The notes beneath the pieces are model-generated. The model saw only the letters and a program-made list of their open reading frames with translations. It searched no databases and was not told where the DNA came from. 64,000 nt of DNA from Flavobacteriales bacterium (GTDB taxonomy: Bacteria > Bacteroidota > Bacteroidia > Flavobacteriales > JANQLC01): positions 1 to 64,000 of the forward strand of contig JANQLC010000030.1 in the NCBI GenBank assembly GCA_028280815.1. The letters are read 5' to 3'. Positions 1 to 10,415 of the stretch are shown in pieces; positions within the stretch are counted from its first letter, which is position 1; each line of letters starts with the position of its first letter. The position numbers and the translations under genes were made by a program.

Positions 1-264
1 CATCGCGCATACAGCTCGTGATAAGTCCGATCCACCCCAAGAGCAGGCACCACGGGCCGATTTCGGATAACTTTCGATTGGACATCGATTGAGGATTTAG
101 CTCGCTGCCTGCTAAGTTAAAAAAATTACCGATAGAAGCAAAACCCAAGCACCTATATAGCCGGAAAGACAAAACACGCCCATTTCAAGTGTTTAAAAAG
201 GGCACCAAAGGCACACGGGCAGACAATCCACCTCGGCCTGCGACAAGCCCCAAGGGTCCGCTCC

Positions 265-2013
265 ATGCGGAGGGCTTATTTCTGTAACTTTACCCAAATT
301 TCGCGCGCAGTGGCCGATCCGAAAAGACGTACGGTAACCGCAGCCCTCCCCTATGCCAACGGGCCGATCCACATCGGACACTTGGCCGGTGTGTATATAC
401 CGGCAGACATTTACGTCCGCTATTGGCGCAACAAGAAAAGAGACGTGCTGTTCATCTGCGGTTCGGACGAGCACGGGGTAGCCATCACCATAAAGGCCAA
501 AAAGGCGGGTCAAACGCCCCAGGAAGTCGTGGATACCTACCACGCCAGCATCCAAGCGTCCTTGGCGGACTTCGGCATCTCTTTCGACCATTACACGCGC
601 ACCTCTGCGCCCATTCACCGCCAAACCGCATCGGATTTCTTCTCGAATCTATATGAGAAAGGCGTGTTTAAGACAAAGACTTCTAAACAATACTTCGATG
701 AGGAAGCACAGCAATTTCTCGCCGACCGCTACATCGTGGGGACTTGCCCCCATTGTGGCTCTGCCCATGCGTATGGGGATCAATGCGAAAATTGTGGCAG
801 CTCGCTCAGTCCGGAAGAATTGATCAACCCGCGCTCAGCGCTCAGCGGTGCCACACCCGTGCGCAAAACCACCCAGCATCATTACCTGCCGTTAGAACGC
901 TACGCGGACTGGCTGCGAAAATGGGTTTTGGAAGAACACGCGGATTGGAAGACCAATGTATCTGCACAAGTGAAATCCTGGTTGGATACCGGACTAAAGC
1001 CACGCGCCGTCACCCGGGATTTGGATTGGGGCATTCCCGTCCCCTTGCCCGGTTTGGAAAACAAGGTGCTCTACGTCTGGTTTGAGGCCCCGATTGGCTA
1101 CATCTCTGCCACCAAAGAATGGGCGAAAAAAACGGGAAGAGACTGGACACCTTACTGGTGCGATACAGATACGGAGCTAACCCACTTTTTGGCGAAGGAC
1201 AACATCGTCTTTCACTGCATCATCTTTCCGAGCATGCTCAAGGCGCATGGGGGGTTCATCTTGCCAGCCCAGGTGCCGGCCAATGAATTTTTAACCCTGG
1301 AAAACCAAAAGATATCGACCTCGAAGAACTGGGCGGTCTGGCTGCCGGACTACCTGCGCGACTTTCCAGGGCAGCGAGATGCATTGCGCTATGCGCTCAC
1401 GGCCAACATGCCCGAAACCAAAGACAACAACTTTAGCTGGAAGGATTTTCAAACCAAAAACAACGCCGAGTTGGTAGGGATATTGGGGAATTTCATCAAC
1501 CGGGTCGTCGCGCTCACGCACCAGTATTGTCGAGGTATTGCACCTGGGGTTACGAGCCGATTCAGCGAACTCGACCGTTTGAAATTGCTCCCAAAAGAAA
1601 TCGGAGGTTTTATCGAACGCTTTGAATTTCGAAATGCACTGCGGTCATTTATGGAACTGCCGCGCATGGGAAACGCATTTCTACAGGAACAAGAACCCTG
1701 GAAAAAGATAAAAACACAGCCCGAAGCGGTTGAAGACAGCATTTACGTAGCCCTGCAAATCGCAGCGGCAATCGCCTATTTAAGCGAACCCTTTTTACCC
1801 CATACAGCTGAGAAATTAAAGGACATACTCCATTTAAAAGCGCTGAGCTGGGATGAGGTGGCTGCGGCCGATTTGATCCCCAAAGGGCGCCCCATCGACA
1901 AGGCGCAGCTGCTCTTTCGGAAAATAACAGTTTCGGAAATCGACGCCCAAATGGAAAAGTTGATGGGAACCCAGCGGGAAAATACCACTACCCCCCTCAG
2001 AGCGGAGCGATAA
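265..2013 (+). CDS. metG: Methionyl-tRNA synthetase; true start probably downstream of 265
   Basis: Class I aaRS motifs: ALPYANGPIHIGHLAG, CGSDEHG, zinc-site CPHCGS/CENCGS, KISTSKNWAVW. Confidence 0.95.
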   Translation: MRRAYFCNFTQISRAVADPKRRTVTAALPYANGPIHIGHLAGVYIPADIYVRYWRNKKRDVLFICGSDEHGVAITIKAKKAGQTPQEVVDTYHASIQASLADFGISFDHYTRTSAPIHRQTASDFFSNLYEKGVFKTKTSKQYFDEEAQQFLADRYIVGTCPHCGSAHAYGDQCENCGSSLSPEELINPRSALSGATPVRKTTQHHYLPLERYADWLRKWVLEEHADWKTNVSAQVKSWLDTGLKPRAVTRDLDWGIPVPLPGLENKVLYVWFEAPIGYISATKEWAKKTGRDWTPYWCDTDTELTHFLAKDNIVFHCIIFPSMLKAHGGFILPAQVPANEFLTLENQKISTSKNWAVWLPDYLRDFPGQRDALRYALTANMPETKDNNFSWKDFQTKNNAELVGILGNFINRVVALTHQYCRGIAPGVTSRFSELDRLKLLPKEIGGFIERFEFRNALRSFMELPRMGNAFLQEQEPWKKIKTQPEAVEDSIYVALQIAAAIAYLSEPFLPHTAEKLKDILHLKALSWDEVAAADLIPKGRPIDKAQLLFRKITVSEIDAQMEKLMGTQRENTTTPLRAER

Positions 2014-2057
2014 AACCACAACTTCGATCGGCGTTAACCCATAGCGCGTTTTTGCCA

Positions 2058-2699
2058 CTATGTAATTTCACTCGAATCGCGGATTTCTACCCCATGGGCT
2101 AGCAAATCGTCTAGGGCTTTTTCAAGGCCGGTCTCAGCTATGGATCGAGTTAAATCCAAAAGATAATGGGTTTTAAAGCCCAATCTATTGGCATCCAATG
2201 CCGTGTAATAGACACAATAATCCCCTGACAAACCACAAACGCACACCTCAGCAATGTCCAAGCCTTTCAAGTAACCATCTAAGCCGGTCTGGCTTTTGTG
2301 CTCGTTATCAAAAAACCCACTGTAGCTATCGACTTCAAGGTGCATGCCCTTCCTGAAAATCGCATGGATTCGCTTTTGGTTTAACTTGGTTGAAAAGCGT
2401 GCGCCAAAGCTGCCCTGAACACAGTGATCAGGCCAGAGGACTTGTGTTCGATCACCCCAGGGGATCACGTCAAGGGGCTTCTGGCCCTCGTGCTGGGAGG
2501 CGAAGCTCTTGTGATTATACGGATGCCAATCCTGCGTAGCTACCACGCAATCAAATCCCTTCATGGCCCGGTTGACCCCCCTGATGATTCTGTCGCCCTT
2601 CGCAACGGCAAGCGAACCACCTGGCAAGAAATCATTCTGAATGTCCAAGACGATTAAAGCTCTTTTCACAACTGAGAATTTACCACCTGTACGCAACAA
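2058..2699 (-). CDS. pncA: Nicotinamidase/pyrazinamidase (isochorismatase-like); likely starts near 2669
   Basis: VLDIQNDFLPGGSLAV, TQDWHP, CVCGLSGDYCV catalytic motif. Confidence 0.9.
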   Translation of the reverse strand: MLRTGGKFSVVKRALIVLDIQNDFLPGGSLAVAKGDRIIRGVNRAMKGFDCVVATQDWHPYNHKSFASQHEGQKPLDVIPWGDRTQVLWPDHCVQGSFGARFSTKLNQKRIHAIFRKGMHLEVDSYSGFFDNEHKSQTGLDGYLKGLDIAEVCVCGLSGDYCVYYTALDANRLGFKTHYLLDLTRSIAETGLEKALDDLLAHGVEIRDSSEIT

Positions 2700-3007
2700 A
2701 TATAGGAACCCCTTCCTCGGCGCTCACCCATTTTATAGGCAATCCCTTCCCGATATTTTCCATCGAGAAATAACACCGTTGTAGCCGGTGTCATCGGGGT
2801 CCTACCGCTCGCAAATATAAGGATTTAATATCGCTTCACCTCCGTTCATTCGGGTTTTCGCTTTTGGCTTGACGAGAGGCGTATGAACCGCCCCAGCTTG
2901 GAGGGCTAACCATACAGCTCTCGAGCAGCGGGATAAATGTCGGACCAAACACCAATAGCGGTTGCACAGCCGATAGGGCTAAAGTAAAAATCCACTACAT
3001 TTGTGAC

Positions 3008-3805
3008 ATGGCTACCACGCGCTCAGCAGAATCCAGACGGCGGAGATATGCTTGGGCAATCGCCTTGGGCGCACACCTGGTCCTTTTGATCCTCTTGGCT
3101 TTTGTCGGTTTCTCCAGTCGTCCCACCGCCCAGCCGCATCCCATCGCCATCGCATTCCCCCAGCCCAAAGCGATCGAAAAGCCCGTGGAAAAAGTCGAAA
3201 AACCCATGGAGAAAAAGAAAGGGGAAAAAACCAAAACACCCAAAGCGATAGAAGCGGTAAAAACCCATCGCCCTTCCAAGGAGGGAATTAAAACCGTCGA
3301 GCAATTGTTAGAAGAGACCCCACCGGTCAAAGCGAGTCCTATCAAGGAGCCGAAGGCGACCGCCTCCGATGCGAAGAATGACAACACCACCGCCGGCACC
3401 CAACCGGGACGCACTGCGAAGAAGGCTTTTGGAAAAGGCAATGCCAAGCCCGTGCACCCCAGCGCGTATTCGGGCAAAAGCACCGTGTCTTATCTCTTGC
3501 CAAACCGAACGGCTATCCGCATTGCCAACCCGGTTTACACCTGCATTCGGGGTGGCGTGGTCGTGATCGACATCCGGGTCAACCGGGGTGGGGCGGTTAC
3601 CCATGCAGCCATCGACAAAAGCCGAAGCCATACCACCGACCGCTGTCTTTGGGACGCCGCATTGGCTTATGCCAAGCGATCGCGGTTCAACGCCAATCCC
3701 AAGGCGCGCCGTTCACAACCGGGATACATCACCTACCAGTTCCAGCCGAACGGGTCTGCTGATCGGACTTCCTCGCTTTCAACGCCGCTTGAGAAGTCAA
3801 GGTAA
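3008..3805 (+). CDS. Energy transducer TonB family protein
   Basis: N-terminal TM helix, P/E/K-rich linker, C-terminal TonB-like domain (GGVVVIDIRVNRGGAVTHAAI...YITYQF). Confidence 0.7.
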   Translation: MATTRSAESRRRRYAWAIALGAHLVLLILLAFVGFSSRPTAQPHPIAIAFPQPKAIEKPVEKVEKPMEKKKGEKTKTPKAIEAVKTHRPSKEGIKTVEQLLEETPPVKASPIKEPKATASDAKNDNTTAGTQPGRTAKKAFGKGNAKPVHPSAYSGKSTVSYLLPNRTAIRIANPVYTCIRGGVVVIDIRVNRGGAVTHAAIDKSRSHTTDRCLWDAALAYAKRSRFNANPKARRSQPGYITYQFQPNGSADRTSSLSTPLEKSR

Positions 3806-4388
3806 TCGAGTCAAAAAAGCGACTCGCATTTCGCAGGTCAAATAAGCGATCCCCATTGGAATAGACGGCGGCCAAATACATTCGGTTGTCTACAAAAAAA
3901 GCCTCGGCGCGCATCGTCAAACTGAGGGGCGCCGCGCGCGCATAGTAATCGGCTACCATGGCCGGATAGGGCAGTGAGTCCACGCTGTAAAAATTTTTGA
4001 ACACCGCTGTAACCGCCTGAGGCTTGTCAAAAATATAGTTGAGCGAAACGGCTATTTCAGCTATGCCCTGGATCAAGGCACTGGTGCGTACGGTTTTATC
4101 ACCCAATTGGGCGGTATCGCTCACGCGGATTAAGAACAGGTAATTCATCCGGTAATCCCGATATTCCATCTGAACGGTTCGGGTTTTTCCCCTGTCGAGA
4201 TGCTTGTGCGCCTCGATGAAGGGTTTGGCTGGAAACTGTATTTGATACGAGCTATCCCGTACCGTATACCAATGATCCTGGCTAAAACCCAGGCGGGCAA
4301 AAAGCGATAGGAACAGAAACAAAAGCGCTTTCACAACTTTAAAATACGCGCCTTTCACGCCGAGGAAAAACGCATTTAAACCGGACAC
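3729..4388 (-). CDS. Hypothetical secreted protein
   Basis: ORF with signal peptide-like N-terminus (LLFLFLSLFARLGFSQ); overlaps tsaB by a few bases. Confidence 0.6.
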   Translation of the reverse strand: MSGLNAFFLGVKGAYFKVVKALLFLFLSLFARLGFSQDHWYTVRDSSYQIQFPAKPFIEAHKHLDRGKTRTVQMEYRDYRMNYLFLIRVSDTAQLGDKTVRTSALIQGIAEIAVSLNYIFDKPQAVTAVFKNFYSVDSLPYPAMVADYYARAAPLSLTMRAEAFFVDNRMYLAAVYSNGDRLFDLRNASRFFDSITLTSQAALKARKSDQQTRSAGTGR

Positions 4389-5056
4389 TTGAGCGGAATA
4401 GCCACAAAATCCTTGAGGTAATAGGGTTCGAAGTAAGCGAGGTCTTCAAACGAATCATTTACAAATCTGTCGTATGCCAGGGTGACCATATGTGCCGCAG
4501 AGGGGTATGGAATGTCCAAAAAATGCGCCTGTGGCATTTGAATCACCCCCCGGGCCTTGGCCACGCCATCCCCCAAAAAATAAAGGGGTCGGTGAAATTC
4601 AGAAAAGCTATCCGGCCGCAAGACGACTGCCTTTGTCTCTGTGCGGGCTGTGAGATCCGGGTTGTAAACCCGCGCATATACCTCTGCCCGACGGGCATCG
4701 AGCAAGGGGATGATCGAAGCACGGGAATCCGATATACCGCTCGCAGCCCGTGCCAAAACCGTCAAGGTAGGGATGGCGATGAGTGGCATGTCGAGCGCAT
4801 AGCAAAGCCCTTTGGCAGCTGCCACGCCTATGCGCAAGCCCGTATAAGAGCCCGGTCCCTGGCTCACTGCAACCGCCGATAGGTCTCGAAAAGCCAAGCC
4901 GTGGGTGCCCATAAGCGCTTTGATAAAAATGTGCAAGCGTTCATCGTGTACGTATTTTTCGCCCGCCCATTCCTCCGTTCCGAGGAGCACGCCATCCCGG
5001 GCCAGACTGACGGAGCAATTTCGAGTCGCGGTTTCCAAATGCAGGAGTAAAGCCAT
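4376..5056 (-). CDS. tsaB: tRNA threonylcarbamoyladenosine biosynthesis protein TsaB
   Basis: LLLHLETATRNCSVSLARDG, VSQGPGSYTGLRIGVAAAKGLCYAL. Confidence 0.92.
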   Translation of the reverse strand: MALLLHLETATRNCSVSLARDGVLLGTEEWAGEKYVHDERLHIFIKALMGTHGLAFRDLSAVAVSQGPGSYTGLRIGVAAAKGLCYALDMPLIAIPTLTVLARAASGISDSRASIIPLLDARRAEVYARVYNPDLTARTETKAVVLRPDSFSEFHRPLYFLGDGVAKARGVIQMPQAHFLDIPYPSAAHMVTLAYDRFVNDSFEDLAYFEPYYLKDFVAIPLKCPV

Positions 5057-5063
5057 GCTCGTA

Positions 5064-6464
5064 TCAATTCAAAGGGATGCCTGCATAAAAGTCTAAGATT
5101 TTCAATTTAAAAAAGCAATCGTATCTCGAGCGCACCCCATCAGCTCTCGCTTTCACCCATTTGTTCTTTGCCTGATTGAAATCAAAACTGCTCACAGCCC
5201 CTACCGCAAAGCGCTTCCTCTCGTATTCAAAGGCTTGCTGAGCAGCTACTTCTGTTTTTTGTGCCGCCTGGTAAGCCCTATAAGCCGCCTTGGCTTCCGT
5301 ATAGGCCTTCTCAATGTCCTGGCGCAGGTCATTCTCGGTTTGCTGCAAATCCAATTCCGCCCGTAACGCCTCTATCTCAGCACGCCCTACAGCTTCCTTC
5401 GTCTGCAATCGGTTGAATAGGGGAATGGCGAGTGAAAGGCTTACCCCATAAGACTTGTTATCGCCCAGCTGACTGAGAAAGTCCGTATCCCTAGCGCTTC
5501 CCGCTCTAACCCCCTTTCCCAAGACATCGGAATAAAAAGAAGAAAGCCCTAATTCTGCAGTAAGGCTAGGCATATAAGCCGCCTTCGCGATTTCTATGCC
5601 CTTTTGCGCGCTTCGCACCTGGAGTCTCTTACTCTTGACTTCAGGCCAACCAACCGAAGCTTTCCTATAGATTTTTTTGGGGTCATACACCGATAGGACA
5701 TCATCGGGAATCGCAAATTCCATATCGGCCAACTGAAAATCAGCTGCATCATCGAGCTGCAAGAATTGCGCCAGGCTTAACCGACTGATGTCATAACCAT
5801 TTTGAGCCTCGGTTAGGTGTTGCGAATCGACTGCCAAATCGCTTTGCACATCGTACACAGCACTGGACGGCAGATCATCGGCCGCAACCCGTTTTTCCAC
5901 CTGACTGAGCTGATCCCTGTCGATCTGCAACTGGGCTTCGTCGATCTGAATCAAGGCCTTGTTATATAAGATCTGCAAATAGGCGTCGGTTATGGAAAGC
6001 GCTATATCGTCTCGGGTCGCATCCGCGTCAAACTCGCTCACCTCTTTATTGATATTCGCCCTTCTCAGCGCTTTGACATTTCTAAGCCCATCGAAGAGCG
6101 TTACCGAAGCACCGATATCGAGATTTATACTTTGGACGTTATGGCTCACCCGGTTATCGGTCTTGAGGTCGATGGATGTGCCAAAGCTATACCCATTTGA
6201 TGCTGTTGCATGCAAACTGGGAAGGAAGTTACCGAGTGCTTCTCTCCTATACGATTCTTGCGTTTCAGTATGCAAACGCGCCTTTTTGACCACTGTGTTG
6301 TTCGCATAGGCGTAGTCTATGCAGTCGGACAAGGTCCACCTCTTCTGTGCGTGAACCACGGGGGAAAAAAAGAGGAGCCAAGCCGCAAAGGCGAGGGCAG
6401 TCGTGGAACACCTCGTCTTCATCTCAACGATGACACATACACCGAGCCGGGCTGAAAGGCGCAA
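5064..6464 (-). CDS. TolC family outer membrane efflux protein
   Basis: Signal peptide, WTLSDCIDYAYANN start typical of TolC family, long coiled-coil with heptads. Confidence 0.88.
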   Translation of the reverse strand: MRLSARLGVCVIVEMKTRCSTTALAFAAWLLFFSPVVHAQKRWTLSDCIDYAYANNTVVKKARLHTETQESYRREALGNFLPSLHATASNGYSFGTSIDLKTDNRVSHNVQSINLDIGASVTLFDGLRNVKALRRANINKEVSEFDADATRDDIALSITDAYLQILYNKALIQIDEAQLQIDRDQLSQVEKRVAADDLPSSAVYDVQSDLAVDSQHLTEAQNGYDISRLSLAQFLQLDDAADFQLADMEFAIPDDVLSVYDPKKIYRKASVGWPEVKSKRLQVRSAQKGIEIAKAAYMPSLTAELGLSSFYSDVLGKGVRAGSARDTDFLSQLGDNKSYGVSLSLAIPLFNRLQTKEAVGRAEIEALRAELDLQQTENDLRQDIEKAYTEAKAAYRAYQAAQKTEVAAQQAFEYERKRFAVGAVSSFDFNQAKNKWVKARADGVRSRYDCFFKLKILDFYAGIPLN

Positions 6465-6482
6465 AATGGGTCAGCATGCGAA

Positions 6483-6710
6483 TCAAGTCCTTTGATTTTT
6501 ATGATGGCGATACCAGATAAAGGCTGCCATGCCCATGGCGATATAAGGAAAGGCCATCAGGTAAACGATGCCGGTATTCAGGCCACCGGCCATGGCATTC
6601 CCGCTGCGCAGGGCAGACTCGGCAGTCGCTCGACACATGGCACACTGGGCTGTCAGACGCATGGAAAAGCCCAGTAGGAGTACAAAAAATGCCCACCCTT
6701 TCTCTCTCAC
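6483..6710 (-). CDS. Small membrane protein adjacent to the cytochrome oxidase cluster
   Basis: 75 aa ORF with signal peptide, CAMC motif and one TM helix. Confidence 0.55.
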   Translation of the reverse strand: MREKGWAFFVLLLGFSMRLTAQCAMCRATAESALRSGNAMAGGLNTGIVYLMAFPYIAMGMAAFIWYRHHKNQRT

Positions 6711-6740
6711 CCCACAAAGGTATGAAATACCGGCAACACG

Positions 6741-7427
6741 CTAGTAATAGGGACGCATAAACAGATATACCAGCACGCCCGTAACCGCCACGTACAGCCA
6801 AATGGGAAGTGCAATTCGAGCGATTTTCCGATGCCTTACATATTCCTTGCTCAGGGCTCGATACATGCTAAACAGGGCGAGGGGCACGACAAAAGCAGCT
6901 AAGACGATATGGGTGGCCAAGATGAAGAAATAGGCGTACCGCACCCAACCCCTACCGCCAAAATGGGCGGGTTCCGCACCGAGCTTTGAGATGACATAGG
7001 ACACCAAAAACACAACCGAAAGCGCAAAGGCCAGCAGCATACTGACTTTATGCGCATTTGGCCTCCCATTCTTGATAAAAGCATAACCCAAGGTGAGCAA
7101 AACCGCCGTGCTCCCGTTTAAGACCGCGTGAAAAAGCGGTAGAACACCGAGCAGTTTCCCCACTGGGTTATACCGCTCGGGCAAATACATCAAAGCCACC
7201 ACCAAAAGGGGTACTACAAGGGCTAAGCCCATGATAATCGGTATGAAAATCCGGTCGCGTTTGGAGCGGTCGGGCTCACGCATCGAACAGGGTTTGAATA
7301 TCCCTTTCCAAGCGGGCGATATCCTCGGGCTCCATGCCATCGTAAAGCACCGGGTTGCCCAGGGCATCTCGGGTCGCGCGCATATTTCCCTTTTTATCGA
7401 TGAGGATAAGGTATTGTGTATGCACAA
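6741..7427 (-). CDS. DUF420 family membrane protein; start probably near 7282
   Basis: Multiple TM helices with LPLFHAVLNGSTAVLL, HKVSMLLAFALS, HIVLAAFVVPLAL; located next to SCO1. Confidence 0.8.
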   Translation of the reverse strand: MCIHNTLSSSIKREICARPEMPWATRCFTMAWSPRISPAWKGIFKPCSMREPDRSKRDRIFIPIIMGLALVVPLLVVALMYLPERYNPVGKLLGVLPLFHAVLNGSTAVLLTLGYAFIKNGRPNAHKVSMLLAFALSVVFLVSYVISKLGAEPAHFGGRGWVRYAYFFILATHIVLAAFVVPLALFSMYRALSKEYVRHRKIARIALPIWLYVAVTGVLVYLFMRPYY

Positions 7428-7875
7428 AGCCGCCCGGCGCCGAGGTGTCCGGTTGGGCGGCTACAAAATAACCCTTCGTAGCCAAGTCGTATATCGCCTT
7501 AGACGCACCGGTCAGGAAATTCCAGTTTTTGGATGTGACACCCAGATTTTGTGCATAGCGATGCAGCACGGCTGGTGTATCGGTCTTGGGATCCACCGTA
7601 AAGGAGGCAATGCCAAAGTCGGCACGGCCCTTAAACCGATTTTGAACGCCGACCATATGCCTGTTCAAGACCGGACATATCGTTGGGCAGCTGCTAAAGA
7701 AAAATTCCACCACATAGACCTTATCCTTGTAAAACTCATCTGTGATGGTTTTTCCCGACTGGTTTGTAAAGCGAAAAGAAGGGGCCTCACCCAAGACCAT
7801 CAAATCAGCGCTCCGCTTGGCGCAAGCCAAGGGGAGGAACAACAGGACGGCTGTGATTAAAATGCTGTGTTTCAT
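7276..7875 (-). CDS. SCO1/SenC family copper chaperone
   Basis: FFFSSCPTICPVLNRHM CxxxC motif, FTVDPKTDTPAVL, thioredoxin-like fold signature. Confidence 0.92.
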   Translation of the reverse strand: MKHSILITAVLLFLPLACAKRSADLMVLGEAPSFRFTNQSGKTITDEFYKDKVYVVEFFFSSCPTICPVLNRHMVGVQNRFKGRADFGIASFTVDPKTDTPAVLHRYAQNLGVTSKNWNFLTGASKAIYDLATKGYFVAAQPDTSAPGGFVHTQYLILIDKKGNMRATRDALGNPVLYDGMEPEDIARLERDIQTLFDA

Positions 7876-8576
7876 GGCTCTTTCAATTTATACTTGTTAT
7901 ACTTGTCGTTTTTCTTGAGTTTCAACCGGTATTCGGCCAACAATATGTGTATATCATCTTTTAGTTCGCTGCTCAGCATAGACACGTTGGAAGCGTCATA
8001 GGCTTGAATCGAGCCGTATTTTTCATCTTTGACCCTGCCGCGCAGGGCTAAATCCTCGTCGAGAAGCAAGACGAAGTGGCTTCCGCAGCCCGGGTTCATC
8101 GCCAAAGGGGGGGGCAAACGCTTTAAATCAGCGCTTAGCTGCACACAGGGTTTCACATAGACCGGCCAGTTGTCCGGTGGCTCTCCATGGAGGGTTACCA
8201 AGTCTTTTTGCAGCCTTTCCTTTGCTGAATCACTGGTGACAAAGCTCACCATTTGAAAGCTCTTCACCCGTCTATAGGGGTGGTACACCTTGTCGTACAG
8301 CCCAGCCATTATGCGCCGGTTTTCAGCATCCGCATTGCCGTTGAATACCAATACGCTCACCTTATTCCTGAAATCGGATTCCGAAAAGCCAGGGCCGGTC
8401 AAGCGCAGCCCAGGATTGGGATCGACCACCGGCAGGGTGGTGATTCGGTTTTTGTCTTTTGAAATGATGAGCAGTGCAAAATAAAGCAAGAAGGGGAGCA
8501 GCAAGATGCTGAACAATATACCCCGTTGTTTTATCGACTTCCACATGGAACTACAAGCCCAGGATTTCTCGTACAT
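7872..8576 (-). CDS. Hypothetical membrane-anchored protein in cox cluster; start probably near 8544
   Basis: Coupled ORF between SCO1 and subunit IV; N-terminal TM helix (GILFSILLLPFLLYFALLII). Confidence 0.6.
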   Translation of the reverse strand: MYEKSWACSSMWKSIKQRGILFSILLLPFLLYFALLIISKDKNRITTLPVVDPNPGLRLTGPGFSESDFRNKVSVLVFNGNADAENRRIMAGLYDKVYHPYRRVKSFQMVSFVTSDSAKERLQKDLVTLHGEPPDNWPVYVKPCVQLSADLKRLPPPLAMNPGCGSHFVLLLDEDLALRGRVKDEKYGSIQAYDASNVSMLSSELKDDIHILLAEYRLKLKKNDKYNKYKLKEP

Positions 8577-8874
8577 GGCTGGATTCCACCAACAAGATGA
8601 AGATCAAGTAAGGCAACAGGATGTACAAGGGCAAGGTAATGGTCAGCCTCAAATTGCTGTACTCGTACTTCACATGCATAAAGAACCAGACGATGCAATA
8701 GGCTTTGTAAAGCGTCAAGAGAATAAAGGTCAAATTCAGCAGACTGATCAGCCCCGAAAACAGTTTCAGCTCCAAAAATTCAGGCCGGTAAATCCCCAGG
8801 AGTACCTCGGCTAGGGTGACGATGCTCAGTGTGATAAACACTTTCCAAATTGCCGTTATCGTCTGGTCCGCCAT
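8551..8874 (-). CDS. Cytochrome c oxidase subunit IV-like protein
   Basis: Three TM helices, WKVFITLSIVTLAEVLLGIY...FFMHVKYE; gene context. Confidence 0.8.
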   Translation of the reverse strand: MADQTITAIWKVFITLSIVTLAEVLLGIYRPEFLELKLFSGLISLLNLTFILLTLYKAYCIVWFFMHVKYEYSNLRLTITLPLYILLPYLIFILLVESSHVREILGL

Positions 8875-8893
8875 AAGCCATTCACTAAAAAGG

Positions 8894-9805
8894 TCAAATC
8901 AGATAAAAGAAGGTAAAGACAAACACCCAAACCAAATCCACAAAGTGCCAATACAAACCCACTTTTTCAAGCATTTCGTAATGTCCGCGCCGCTCATAAG
9001 TGCCGAGCAAGACATTGAGAAAAACGATGAGGTTGAGCAGCACACCGGTAAAGACGTGAAAGCCGTGAAAGCCCGTGATAAAGAAGAAGAAATCAGCAAA
9101 CTGAGGCAATCCATATTCATTTTCCACCAAGTTGGCGCCCCGCACGACCGCCTTCGCCTGGGCGAAAACCGCATCCCCTTGGCTGTGGGGCAAGACACTT
9201 CGGTTCAAGATGCGCAATTGCACCCCTGGGTTTGCCTCAAAGGCGCGCTTCAGTTGGGGAAGGGTCGGGGTGGCCGCTCGGCCTTCTCCAACGAGGGAAA
9301 CCTTTTCATACACCGGCCCGCCATTCCGCATGCCCTTCGGTTTAACGAAATGGACGATGGAACCGTCTTTCAACTGTAGTGCACCGGCTTCGCCTTTTAT
9401 GAAGTGGTACCACTCCCAGGTTTGGGAGCTCAAGAATACCCCGCCGCCGAGAATCGTCAAAAAGAGGTAGAGCACCACTTTATTTTTCAACATCTTGCGT
9501 CCGGCATCCACGGCCAGCACCATGGTAACGGATGAAAAGATCAGGACAAAAGTCATAAACGCCACGTAAATCATGGGGTATCCACCACCCAAAAGCGGAA
9601 CATGTGAAAAGACCTCATCGGGTTCAGGCCAGGAATCGGCAAATTCAAACCTCGAAAAACCATATGCCGTGAGAAAACCGGAAAAGGTAAGCGCATCGGA
9701 CAGGATGAAAATCCACATCATCAATTTGCCGTAGCTGACGCCCATCGGGCGCCGGCCTCCGCGCCATAAGGTCCTGATCGAGATCGCTTGGGTATGGGCT
9801 TGCAT
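8894..9805 (-). CDS. Cytochrome c oxidase subunit III
   Basis: KLMMWIFILSDALTFSGFLTAYG, TGFHGFHVFTGVLLNLIV, YWHFVDLVWVFVF. Confidence 0.93.
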   Translation of the reverse strand: MQAHTQAISIRTLWRGGRRPMGVSYGKLMMWIFILSDALTFSGFLTAYGFSRFEFADSWPEPDEVFSHVPLLGGGYPMIYVAFMTFVLIFSSVTMVLAVDAGRKMLKNKVVLYLFLTILGGGVFLSSQTWEWYHFIKGEAGALQLKDGSIVHFVKPKGMRNGGPVYEKVSLVGEGRAATPTLPQLKRAFEANPGVQLRILNRSVLPHSQGDAVFAQAKAVVRGANLVENEYGLPQFADFFFFITGFHGFHVFTGVLLNLIVFLNVLLGTYERRGHYEMLEKVGLYWHFVDLVWVFVFTFFYLI

Positions 9806-9842
9806 AGGGAAAGAGTCAGCGCGGTCTAATCACGCGCCAAAT

Positions 9843-10415
9843 TTAGCGAACAAAATATAAAAACAGGCACAAAAACATCCACAGGCCTGCCAAAAAATGC
9901 CAGAATAGCAAGCCGAGCTCAAAGCCCAGGGTTTTACCCGGTTCGTACTGGTGACGCCAGGTCTTTATCGTTATAAAAGTCAATGCGATAATACCGCCCA
10001 CCACATGGGCGAGATGGGCTACGACCAACACATACATAAAGGATCCGGCGATGTTGCTCTGGGCGCCGGTAAAGTAAATGCCCGATCGAATCAACTGTGC
10101 AAAGCCGAGAAATTGGGAATACATGAAACCCAGGCCCAAGAAAAGCGCTGCAGTCACATATAGTCCACCGCGCATATCGCGCCCCCTCTTTAAAGCTGCA
10201 TAAGCGAGCTGCAAACTCACACTGCTCAGCAGGATCAGCGAGCTGCTGACAAATAGCTGTGGGGGAAAGGGGATGCGCTGCCAGTCCCTGCCGGCCATGC
10301 GCACCAAATAGCCGCTCGTCAGCCCGGAAAAAAACATGAAAATACTGACCATGCCCGCATAGAGCAGGGGTTTCTTTTGCCGCTGTGCCTGGGTTAGTTC
10401 GCGCATCTGACCCAT
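9843..10415 (-). CDS. Cytochrome c oxidase subunit III family protein (second copy)
   Basis: TM-rich, GYLVRMAGRDW, LLFWHFLAGLWMFLCLFLYF. Confidence 0.85.
   Translation of the reverse strand: MGQMRELTQAQRQKKPLLYAGMVSIFMFFSGLTSGYLVRMAGRDWQRIPFPPQLFVSSSLILLSSVSLQLAYAALKRGRDMRGGLYVTAALFLGLGFMYSQFLGFAQLIRSGIYFTGAQSNIAGSFMYVLVVAHLAHVVGGIIALTFITIKTWRHQYEPGKTLGFELGLLFWHFLAGLWMFLCLFLYFVR

Noticed and set aside
2776-2805. Hairpin ACACCG...CGGTGT as a terminator or riboswitch between pncA and tonB-like gene
   Set aside because: Short stem without a clear T-tract on the expected strand; insufficient evidence
3008-3010. Leaderless mRNA for the TonB-like gene (TACATTTG ends 4 nt before ATG)
   Set aside because: Suggestive, but the true start codon is not certain and no TSS data are available
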